NCBI GenBank assembly: GCA_037176905.1
Contig: JBBBWG010032352.1
Span: 1 to 42,343, forward strand
Source of the DNA: Azolla pinnata
Lineage: Eukaryota; Streptophyta; Polypodiopsida; Salviniales; Salviniaceae
Reading direction: 5' to 3'
DNA: 42,343 nt
Shown: one piece after another, positions 1-9,706 of the stretch
Layout: each line of letters opens with the position of its first letter
Position numbering within the stretch: the stretch's first letter is position 1
Notes under the pieces: generated by a model
What the model saw: only the letters and a program-made list of their open reading frames with translations
Told to the model about the DNA's origin: nothing
The model's database searches: none
Program-made: the position numbers and the translations under genes

Positions 1-330
1 TAGGGTTCTAGGGTTCTAGGGTTCTAGGGTTCTAGGGTTCTAGGGGTTCTAGGGTTTTTGGGTTTACCGTTTTTAAGGGTCAGGGTTTTAGGTTTTGGGG
101 TTTAGGTTTTGGGGTTTAGGTATTAGGGTTTTAATCCACATGCAAGGTTTCTAGGGTTTTTAGGGTTCTAGGAGTTTAGGGTTTACCGTTTTTAAGGGTC
201 AGGGTTTTAGGTTTTGGGGTTTAGGCATTAGGATTTTAAGCCACATGCAAGGTTTCTAGGGTTTTTAGGGTTCTAGGGTTCTAGGGTTCTAGTGTTCTAG
301 GGTTCTAGGGTTTTTGGGTTTTTGGGTTCT
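1..330. repeat. Degenerate telomere-like repeat (TAGGGTTC / TTTAGGG-related)
   Basis: The window opens with tandem TAGGGTTC octamers. These give way to longer units such as GTTTTTAGGGTTCTAGG, GGTTTTGGGGTTTAGG and 'accgtttttaagggtcagg', two of which are repeated as blocks of about 110 bp. The plant telomere unit is TTTAGGG; these are related but not perfect, and unique sequence follows from about 335. It could be subtelomeric or interstitial. The window edge prevents a decision. Confidence 0.8.
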
Positions 331-334
331 AGGG

Positions 335-1180
335 TACGGTACACGGTCTATACATTGTATACATACATGATCGTTACTAGGACCGGAAACCTTGAGACAG
401 ATCTGGCAAAAAACCCCAGATCCAAAATACGGTATAATCAGATATAGCCATACGTATGGGTATACATCGCCTCGTAGAGAGAGGCACTGAAGAGTAGGTT
501 CAGGGCTCATAGTTGATCTCGCGGCTTTTCTCGACCGCGATCCTCTCTGTTGCATGTGCGCTTTTGTTCTTGCAGTTAACGCGGCTCTCCTCGGACAGAG
601 AAGCAAAATGCTATTATTATAGCATATACACGGACTCTGACAAATGCATAACAGCAACAGCTTACGTTGTAAAGCTCGAATCATGATCCTTTTGCCAGTA
701 CGTACTAATGAACGCACTTTGATTTTGGACGATCATCGTCGCATTTATGAAGAAATCGAAAGCCATCCACTTGCACCCTGCTTCGCTTCAAGAAGCCATT
801 TTACAGCTAGCCCAGCCAGCTAGCTAGCTAGCTGGTTAAGCAGCAAAGGGGCCATGCTGATCTTCTCTGTATCGTTTTCCAATTCAATATGTCATCGGCG
901 GCAGCTTGATGCTGTTTGATGATCAGTATTGTTCGGCTGGGAGCGTTTTTCACTAATACAGACTTTGCTCTGATGTTTCTGCCCTGGATCTCTGCCCGCC
1001 TGCTCGAGCTGCTTGATGGAATATTCCCCTCTAGTCTTTTTCATCGAATATGTTCCGCGTTGGAGAATGTCTCTTATTTTCCTTCAGAAATATACTTCCA
1101 TCAATGAACTAACTGCAAGCTTCCGAAGGCATCTGTATTGTTATTCTTAAGGCTTCAGAAAAAAAGCAACTTGCGGAAAT
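335..1180. other. Gene-free stretch
   Basis: No recognisable coding region. A 142-codon open frame on the minus strand (289-717) starts inside unique DNA but runs into the telomere-like repeat and shows no family signature. A short self-complementary AGCTAGCTAGCT stretch lies near 815-832. Nothing else stands out. Confidence 0.5.
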
Positions 1181-1184
1181 GATT

Positions 1185-1635
1185 AATTCTTTAAATCCTT
1201 CAATCTACAATTTGTTTATAACAAAATTATACATTATGATTTAACACCTACTAAAATCAGAAATTACAAATTAATGACTACTCTCACCTTTCACTACGAA
1301 TTAAGACCCTAGTTTTGTTGCATAATGTTAATTGGTTTTGCTCCTGATCGCTTCCCATTAATCGATCTTAATTGATTCCTTTACTACATTCGATTAACCA
1401 AAAGGTCGTAATTTTAGAATCTAAGAAATTGACTAACACGTTAATTTGGTGTTAACCAGCTAATTAATTTGCTGCTATTTGAGCTCACAATTAATTGATC
1501 TGGTGCTATCAACTAATTGAGTGTTAATTCTTCTGAGGTAAGTGTTAATTTGTAATTTCTAGTTTTAGTAGGCGTTAAAACGTAATTTATAATTTTGTTA
1601 GGCATTTTTTGGTAATTTTCTTTAAAAAAAATTTA
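1185..1635. mobile_element. Foldback / MITE-like inverted repeat element
   Basis: The segment 1219-1274 reappears inverted at 1545-1599. By hand alignment about 48 of 54 bases match, sharing the core 'cctactaaaa' and 'agaaattacaaattaa'. Weaker complementarity extends outward on both sides (to about 1185 and 1635), and the roughly 270 bp between is AT-rich and non-coding. Long, imperfect terminal inverted repeats around a short AT-rich centre are typical of non-autonomous DNA elements (MITEs or foldback elements). I could not define the exact ends or a target-site duplication, so the superfamily is unassigned. Confidence 0.6.
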
Positions 1636-1639
1636 ATAT

Positions 1640-2335
1640 GAACTCTTTAAGATTATTCTATCTATTTTGTAGAAACAAGTATCATGCCATTAGTTTTAAT
1701 GAATGCCTTGTCCAATGGATTACAATGCATCCTTTAATATTATCCTCTGGACTTCCTTTTTCTAAATGAAACCTCTAAGCACAATCCTCTCAAATTTTTT
1801 TTTCAGATAAAACCCCCCTTTAACATGAATATACATTGAAGCCTAAAAGCTTAATCCAAAGTTTCAAAAGAAGTTTATTTGTCCTAATTAAACCCTTAAT
1901 TAAGCTCCTCCACTGAACAAGCCCGAGAGCACTAAAGCCTAGATCCAGCAGTTCCAGAGAAGATTTCATCATCAGGATTCTCCTTCTGCAAAGGATAAGG
2001 AGTTTGAGAGTCGTCTCAACCACAGAGTTTGCGCCGCAAAGGCTCTATCTACCCTTTGATGCCAAAAAAAAAAATGTGGACAAATAGCTGGGGCTGTTCG
2101 GTACAAATCGCCAGAAGCACGGTCTTTTTCACGTAGGTACATCTGGAATGGATTCGTTGGATGGAATCGGACGATTGATCTGGATACACCAGTGGGAAAA
2201 GAAGGAGCTTGCTCCGTAAAATTACGTCTGGTCCCCCAGATGATGCGGTTTATTTAGGCCGAGATTGGACCCCAGATGGTGAATGATATGCTTATCCTCA
2301 TCGTCGCTGTGGTTCTGTCAGAGGTCCCAGCAAGT
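1640..2335. other. AT-rich gene-free stretch
   Basis: Only short open frames without recognisable domains. AT-rich to about 2040, then closer to average composition. No RNA gene or element recognised. Confidence 0.45.
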
Positions 2336-2337
2336 TG

Positions 2338-2425
2338 TCGAACAGAACAGAACAGAGCAGAACAGAACAGAACAGAACAGAATAGAATAGAACAGAACAG
2401 AGCAGAACAGAACAGAACAGAACAA
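2338..2425. repeat. Pentanucleotide microsatellite (AACAG)n
   Basis: About 17 units of a gaaca/cagaa pentamer, with occasional gagca and ataga variants. The Cys/Phe/Leu-rich open frames on the minus strand here come from the repeat alone. Confidence 0.92.
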
Positions 2426-2429
2426 GATG

Positions 2430-3100
2430 TGACTACAGACACACATGGGTGAAGAACGGCATCGGCGCCAGAACTGGAGTCGATCGATCCACAGGCCCCC
2501 AAATCGCTCTCCATGCAAACGACAGAAAGAAAACGCGTTTTAGAAAATGCGAATACGACGTATTCTATGCGTATTTAACGTCGTGGAACTGTCGAAGTTT
2601 TTAGTCAAATTTTATAAATATTAAAAATGTTTTTTTTTTAACTGGGGCTATTATATTTACTAGAAAGTGAATGTTAGTCATTTTGTTAACTTACACTTGA
2701 AATTCGATTTTCTGCGATTTTAAGATTTTATACATTGCCGATGCCGAGAAATGGAATACGAATAAATTTATAGTGATATGTGGGTTTAATTAATACTAAA
2801 TTTGTATAATTATTTAACGTATTTAACACGTACCTTACGTATGTAACCCATTCTCTACATATTTAACTCGTATTCTATGTATTTAACCCATATTATACGT
2901 ATTTAACCATGGTTATATGTATTGAACAATCATATGACAAAATGCGTACTCTATGTAACTATAATTTTTGTTGAATACTTTCAAAATACGTAGCATACAT
3001 ACTGCACGCGCATGTAACAACATTTGATCCATACCAATCAATGGTCTATGACTCCATCGCGTGGCACCCGTAAAAGAGTAGGTAAAGAAAGGGTCTCCCA
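2430..3100. other. AT-rich gene-free stretch with short local repeats
   Basis: The stretch 2810-2925 repeats a motif around 'acgtatttaac' ('tatgtatttaacccatattatacg' and variants) about six times. No coding signal was recognised. Confidence 0.45.
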
Positions 3101-3107
3101 CCTACTG

Positions 3108-3134
3108 ATCGATCGATCGATCGATCGATCGATC
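3108..3134. repeat. GATC tetranucleotide microsatellite
   Basis: About 6.5 units of GATC. The same tetranucleotide recurs as short runs at about 34470-34488. Confidence 0.9.
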
Positions 3135-3139
3135 CGTCA

Positions 3140-3700
3140 TCGCCAGATGTTTGATGAAGGTTGATCTGACAAGCAGATCGGGGCCCTCGTGCTGTTCTGG
3201 GAAGACTCGAAAGATGCTGGGAACTGCGGGAAATCGGAACGAGTTTGTCGGCGTCTGTTCCAGATCCCGATTGTGCCCCCCCCGGCAACTGGGTGGGGTT
3301 GTCGCAGACTGAACTCCGCTCGCGCTCTGCTCAACGATCCGATGAGATTGCAGAAGTCGAGTTCGGAGCGGTGGGCCTGACGAGCTCGATCTGCTCGCTG
3401 GGAGAGAAGCTTTCGCACAGATTGCGACCGGAATGATGCCAGCTTGCGGGATGACGACGATCATAGCCTTCGACACCCTTTGCCTGCATCGATTAAGTCA
3501 AGCTGCGGGGTCCGTTTTCTTCCTTTCCCAGACTCTTCAAGAATCTCGAGACGGAGAAACGCAGAGCAGAAGAGAGCCGGAATCGCGAGCTGTAACCGTA
3601 ACGCGAGCCTGGTGAGCTCAAAGAGCTGGCCGAGTGGGCGGTTGTGGAAATTTCGACCTCGCATCGAGGAGAGATGCGAGGTTGGCTAATTGCATCATTA
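3140..3700. other. GC-richer island with uncertain coding status
   Basis: This stretch is clearly richer in G+C than its flanks and carries overlapping open frames on both strands, up to 124 codons on minus (3102-3476). None resembles a family I recognise. The minus frame ends in Asp-Arg-Ser-Ile repeats produced by the GATC microsatellite, which argues against it being a real protein. It might be a fragment or an unrecognised exon. Confidence 0.25.
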
Positions 3701-3779
3701 AGACCTTGATTAGCCCTTAATTGATTTTCAGGGGTCCGGGTTAGTGCTTGTATGAGCACATAATTCACATCATTCAAAC

Positions 3780-4515
3780 CCTAATCTAAGGTTGGTTCAG
3801 GTGTTCATTCAAACACTGATCTGATGCCGATTCAGGTGTCGGTGCCCGTAAGATTATCATTCAGGTGATTAGCGCTTCTTATCATTCGAACCCCCGATCT
3901 TGTGCCTCTTTCAAGTGATCAGTGCCCATATAATAAACACATCCTTCGATCCCTAATCGAGCGAGCGTTTAGGTGATTAGCGCCCATATAAGCACCTCAT
4001 TCAAACCCTGAGTGAGTGACCAATCAGGTGATTAGTGACCAATTAGGTGATTAGTGACCAATCAGGTGATTAGTGACCAATTAGGTGATTAGTGACCAAT
4101 CAGGTGATTAGTGCCCATATAAGCACATCACTCAAAGCCCTAATCAAGTCTGACCATTTTTGGTGATTAGTAGTGCCCACATAAGCACATCACGCAAACC
4201 CTAATCTAGTGCCCCATTCAGATGATTAGTGCCCATATAAGCACATCACTCAAACCCTAATTAAGAGTGACCATTTTTGGTGATTAGGGCCCACACAAGC
4301 ACATCACTCAAACCCTAATCGAGAGCGCATTCAGATGATTAGTGGCTATATAAGCACTATCACTCAAACCCTAATTAGGAGCGACCATTTTTGGTGATTA
4401 GTGCCCACATAAGCACATCACTCAAACCCTAATCTAGTGCCCATTCAGATGATTAGTGCCCACATAAGCACTATCACTCAAACCCTAATTAGCAGTGACC
4501 ATTTTTGGTCAAGAT
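3780..4515. repeat. Minisatellite with alternating monomers carrying CAAACCCTAATC
   Basis: Tandem units of about 50-60 bp share the core 'gattagtgcccatataagc' followed by 'acatcactcaaaccctaat'. Two variants alternate: one is joined by a CATTCAGAT segment, the other by GACCATTTTTGGT, giving a dimer of about 110 bp in the second half. Nested at 4013-4115 is a separate run of roughly five 20-bp units ('gtgaccaatcaggtgatta'). Each main unit contains the telomere-like heptamer AAACCCT. Confidence 0.9.
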
Positions 4516-5570
4516 TATCGCCAAAGAGGCGATCGACGAGAATGATCTAAATGGTGGTTAAACTCGATGTGCATTTTGTGTGTAAAACGTAGCTCGATTT
4601 CCATGGTTTCAGGCTTCATGAAGTCTCAAAGTCTCCGCCTAAATGACCCTAACACTCGTAGAGTTTCTCTCGGAATGATTTCGCGGCCGTATGTGACAAT
4701 CATTTCGCGGAGAATGCTCTTACTGCGATGCTCATTCCTTGTTGTATAGAATGCAAACGAAAGGTGCATAACTGAAGAAAATATATGTTTTCCTGTCTTG
4801 ACCTGTGTTTTGTAAAAAGCTTCTTGTACACACGCCCTTTCAATTTGTGTTTCTCTGTTGGAAACAGATCCCGGAAGTTCTGCAGACGCTTGCATGCATT
4901 AGTCTTAAAAAATCATGGACTTCAAGCCCTCAAACTCTGCAGAAATTGCACAAACAGCCTAAAAAGCAGTTTCCTTTTTGGTTCCTGATTGTGCTACTTC
5001 TCGTGCGCAACAGTTGCTCGATTGCTATTTCTGCGTTGCGTCTTTGCGCACAAGGCATGCCTTTTTGTCACTAAAGCCCAAAACAGTTTTCAACTCCAGA
5101 GAATTAGAGCTGGAAGCTATGACTATGAGAGTGGCAAAAGAAAGGGGGGGGGAGGGGAAAAGAAAGCATTAAAATCACACCCGTCAACGGTTACAGATCT
5201 AACAGCATAGCATGTCAGCTTGTGAATTTGTCAAATGTTCCGCTGAAATCTGTCCAATGCTCCTAAGGATATGGAATGTCTGCTTGGACTTATGGCAAGA
5301 GCTAGACTTTCAAGGAGGATTTCGAAGAAGTTGTTAGCCAGTACATTTTTTTTAGTGATTTGGCCCTAAATATTCAACACTTGCATTCTGGGCAATAAAT
5401 TCCTGATAAAGACAAGGCTATGCACCGAGAGAAGAATGGGACATTTAAGGTGGTGTAAAGCCTTAAAAGCTAAGCTAGCCTTCTTCAGATTTCCATGTGA
5501 TCATCAAACCAGAAACACGCTTTGACTTTCTATTTGAGTTCCACAGGATGTAGAGCTAGATTGACGGCCC
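4516..5570. other. Gene-free stretch
   Basis: Several short open frames of 60-89 codons occur on both strands at 4567-5210. None shows a domain or convincing codon pattern. There is a G-run at about 5146-5158. No RNA gene was recognised. Confidence 0.4.
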
Positions 5571-5572
5571 AA

Positions 5573-6640
5573 CCCCTCACTATGATTCAATCATCATTTT
5601 TCCCTTTTTTCTGAATTGATAATAGAGGGTTATGAATGGAGACATTTCAATCAACATCACCTATGCATTCCTAAGCCCCTCACTATGTATGATTCAATCA
5701 TCTTTTTTCCTTTTTTCTGAATTGATAATAGAGGGTTATGAATGGAGGCATTTCAATCAACATCACAATATTTGCTGGAGCGATAATGATGGAAAAACTC
5801 ACCTTGGAAGCAGCAGACATGCCAAGGCTTTGCAAACCAGTGTAAATCCTGATTAACAAGGGCTATCGATCAAGGCCCGAGTAGTTCTGATTTGCAATTG
5901 CTGCATGTAAATCAAACAGCTTCATGTAATCAATCAACAGCAATCATCTACCTACTTAAGTCTTTCATTCTATCAGTAAAGAAAACACGGTTTAGGGTTG
6001 ACTCAGCTCAGAAATTATACATCGCATGCAGTCCATCCCCATTTTCCAACCCGAGGATGAACTTGCAAGTATTTCCTCAGGACAAAATCATGTTGAGCAT
6101 TACATTAAATATGCAGGATCTGTTGAATACTTCCTATATGCAGCATTCAACAATAGACTTCCCCGTTTCATAGCCTGAGGATGGAATTGTCTGTATTTTC
6201 TCAGGAATAAAACTATAATTGTGCATCACTCCATATTAGAAGGCATAATTGAGGTTAAATACATAGAATATGCAGAATACAAAACGGGGAGCATTACGGT
6301 TCTAGGACACAGGAGATGTGTTAGATACTTCTAGGCCTCAAATACATGTATTCTATTCAGAAAAAATACACTGTTTTTGATAAAAAGTTAAAAGAATATA
6401 GGACTAGTGAGCTGCATAAGAGCTTCTATGAAGATTATTCTTCATCATCAGCCTCCTCATCTGTATTAGATACTTCTGGGTCTCAAATACATTTACTCTA
6501 TTCTGAAAAAATACGTGTTTTTGAAAAAGCGTGAGATACCTGTACCCCACCTGTACAAAGTCAAAAGGGTTGTGGGACTATTGAAGCTACATAAGAGCTT
6601 CTATGGAGACTGTTCATCCTCCTCGTCATCTCTCTTGCCT
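5573..6640. repeat. Series of local tandem duplications
   Basis: Three separate two-copy duplications lie in a row. 5573-5660 is repeated at 5676-5766 (period about 103 bp, nearly identical, sharing 'gataatagagggttatgaat'). About 6010-6140 is repeated, diverged, at about 6155-6270 (shared 'gaggatg...cctcagga' pattern). 6317-6460 is repeated at 6461-6640 (shared 'agatacttct', 'ctcaaatacat', 'cataagagcttctatg'). Small open frames across these show no family signature. Confidence 0.75.
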
Positions 6641-8285
6641 TCAGAATTCTGCGTATCCTTCTGACATGTTGATCAAGGTCATATGGATCATGGATATGGT
6701 AGCAATCACTCTCCGCTTCATCTCCTCCAGTTATTTCACCATATCCGTGTTTGCAACAAATCCTTCCCTACCACCATCACGCCCACATCACCCCATTTTC
6801 CCCTCCACATTGTAAGGATCTATGCCCCATGAACCCTAATCTTCCATCATGGTCCATTTGTGTATACCTCTCCACCTCTCTGATTCTTTTGTCTACAAAT
6901 CCATTGACGCAGAAACCAAATCCAAACAGGAACCCAAATTTCTATCATTCTGTACATAAGCACATAAGACTGGTTTGTGTAGCTTCTTGTTTCTTTGTAA
7001 AGGGTTTCATGCCCCTTCTTCCAGCCTTTCAAGTTCTGGTACTCAGTTTGCAGCAATCTTCTGACCCATGCTTTTGGAATGATGTCCAACATCTTCGACG
7101 CCGAGGATTTCATATTGAGCCAGGAGGCTATTTGAATGCTGTTGTCTAATCTTAACATTTCTCCATGACGGGGAAATGTTATTTCATATATACTTCACAA
7201 TATACTCATATTGTTGTATGATACTGTAACCTTTGCTCGTCAAACAAACTAAGGCATGCTCAACAAATGGCATGTTTACATGCATACTAGACCGAGTATG
7301 ATTCCAACCATATAGCCAGAAGCCCTGGTCATTGTTGATTTGGTTCGATGCTAATCTTTGATGCTCTCTTGTAATCCTCTTGCAAAATACAAAATCTTGT
7401 TCCCTGATTTTCTTCTGCTTTTCTAATTCAACGATTTTGATGGGCCAAGCTATGCGAAACTCTTAAAATTGTGTGAGGCACAGGTGTCGAATCTCCTCAT
7501 CCTCACTAACTGTCTTGCCTCATCTCATAGATGGCAAATGAAGAATGGGACATGTACCTGTGAGTGTCAATTGGTTAGAGTGAGGATAATCCATATGTGG
7601 TTTCAATAGGCATCTCTACTCCTCATCTCATCATGGTAGGTATGAACCATGTTGGAAAACGTGGAGACAGAGAAAGGAAAACAAAAAGACATGAACATCT
7701 TTTGAGAGGAAAAATAAAGTAAATGTGATCTTGTTTCTACAGACAAAAAACCATCGGAAGTGCTTAAAGAATCTTGATACTTACATCCTAAGATTTCAAG
7801 CTAACATACACTAAATGTTTTGTCTAGAATGATATACACTAAATGTTTTGTCGTTCTTCAGTAACCCTCTTTATATCTTAAGTTCTAGCACGAACAGTTC
7901 CAAGCACTTTTGATCTTTGAATTCTATTATCTTGCAAAATAAGGGGAAATAGTATCTTCCTCATTTCATATAAAGCTGCCTACCACACTGCAACTGCAAA
8001 TTATAAGCGCTACATGTACACTCATATAAGAAGACCTTGAAAGTGTATAAAAGAGTGCCTTGTAGTCAGCCATCTACCTCCTAGGAGATGTTATGGTGCT
8101 AATCCATGTCCTTCCACTATTCAAATCAATGATGACACTAATGGGCTCATTTCAAGCTATACTTTTCTATACTTCCATGTGACAGGAATTATTCTCGAAT
8201 CTCAGCACATAACAGTCTTCTTGTTCAACAAGTTGTTTTGATGAAATTAATGACAGTTGCTTGGGTGGTTCTGAAACTCAATGAT
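6641..8285. other. Gene-free stretch
   Basis: The longest frame here (6751-7149, plus, 132 codons) has no recognisable motif and no supporting splice structure. A minor direct repeat, 'tacactaaatgttttgtc', occurs twice at about 7806-7846. No function can be assigned. Confidence 0.4.
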
Positions 8286-8580
8286 CAGAAAATGCTAGTG
8301 CTTATTGTGGTTCTCTGGTTCTCCCACATTTTGTATCGATTCAACAGCACTGTATAGTGCTTGGACACGTTTATCATCCTCTGAAGGATCAGATATCAGC
8401 ACAATGTCATCAGCATATAGTACTATGTTCCTTAACCAACGAGTCTGTATATATGACTAGATACTTCATCTGAAGAAAGGCTGAAGGGACAGTAGTGCAC
8501 AGCAGCACATAAATTAGAATCAACTGTCTTCAGTATCATCCAATAATCAGCCCCTAGATATGCTCCTATGCCAAATGACC
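8285..8580 (-). mobile_element. LINE-like reverse transcriptase remnant
   Basis: Reading the minus strand across about 8421-8392 gives LYADDIVLIS. The YADD box followed by hydrophobic residues is typical of the catalytic motif of non-LTR (LINE) reverse transcriptases, where the usual form is YADDIVLLS. About 30 further codons continue openly (DPSEDDKRVQALYSAVESI) before a stop. Upstream sequence (about 8580-8445) gives only a weak hint of the preceding conserved RT block, with stops. No second LINE domain, poly-A tail or target duplication was identified, so this is a short decayed scrap at best. Confidence 0.4.
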
Positions 8581-8589
8581 ATTACCTAG

Positions 8590-9700
8590 CTCAAGGGTAA
8601 GTAATTGCTTTAACTTTCATTATATGGTCCATTTCAAATGGATTGGACTGAAACAAAAAAGGGAAGCTCTTAGTTGATGCCTACGTCCAATCCACAAGCT
8701 GAATCACTAATGATTGGTTGAGCATTGAAGAACAACTTCCCGAGAGTAAATTATGATATAACCTTATTTTACATCTTGAGGATGCTGATTATGGAAGGAA
8801 TGCCTATTCTACCAGATTGAAATAATGCAAGATCACAACAGATTCTCTACTGTTGGAAGGGAGGTTCTGATGTGTCAACAATGATACGATCATCTAGACA
8901 TCACTATGCAGATGACGATAAAAACATGGTAGAATTACAACTTCATTCAAATATCAAGGGGGCAGAGATCATACCTGCTCAATGGTATCAAGTATCTCCA
9001 TTATACGGTACTCGCAATGCATTCAGTTCACTGAAAAAACAGATATGTTCAGTAACAACATAACTTTGAACAGAAAACAGACAACAGATACAGATAATGT
9101 TCATACTCAGAATCCTCATTTCGCCATCATTTGGATTAGGCATACACTCTCTGATGGCATTTCCAAGTACGTTCACTGGTTTCCAAACATCCAGTGCCTT
9201 TTAAGTTGACCCTTATTTCTCCTGATCTTTTTCTTGTCATGATCATGTATGTCCTTCTCTACTCGGAGGTTGTGGTACAGAAATAATAGTGCTATGATCA
9301 TACCTACAGCCAAATACACGCAGCTCATGAATCCAATCTGAAATAAATAATTTCCTGTAACATGCAATCCAGTTTGAGCAACTTTGTGTTTCTTTGCAGG
9401 GTACCAACAGCACACTTTCCACGACAACACTTTGCTGTATGGAATTGATGAATTCTGTGCTGCTTTCTCAAACCCTCATTATAATGAATGAAAATAAGAT
9501 GATTTGGATGGGCACTGACCTGAAGGAATTGCACCTGCAATCCAGCATTTGATTGTCGTTGATGTTAACGAAGATTGTCTATGCAGACTCTTGCCCAATC
9601 TTCACTTTCCACACTGGAGAGGATTGACCTTAGGATATCATCCATGTGTATAATGTCATGTCTGTTTCCTCATATCAAGAATAAGCCTCAAATATGTAGG
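8590..9700. other. Gene-free stretch downstream of the first PPR gene
   Basis: Only short open frames. A minus-strand frame at 9173-9430 contains a hydrophobic segment (residues about 35-52, YLAVGMIIALLFLYHNL) but has no recognised family, splice context or homologue I can name. The 3' UTR of the 860-residue PPR gene should lie at the upper end. Confidence 0.35.
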
Positions 9701-9706
9701 GAGTTA

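Noticed and set aside
1-330. True chromosome end
   Set aside because: The repeat is degenerate and dominated by an octamer rather than the plant heptamer, and the window edge gives no proof of an end.
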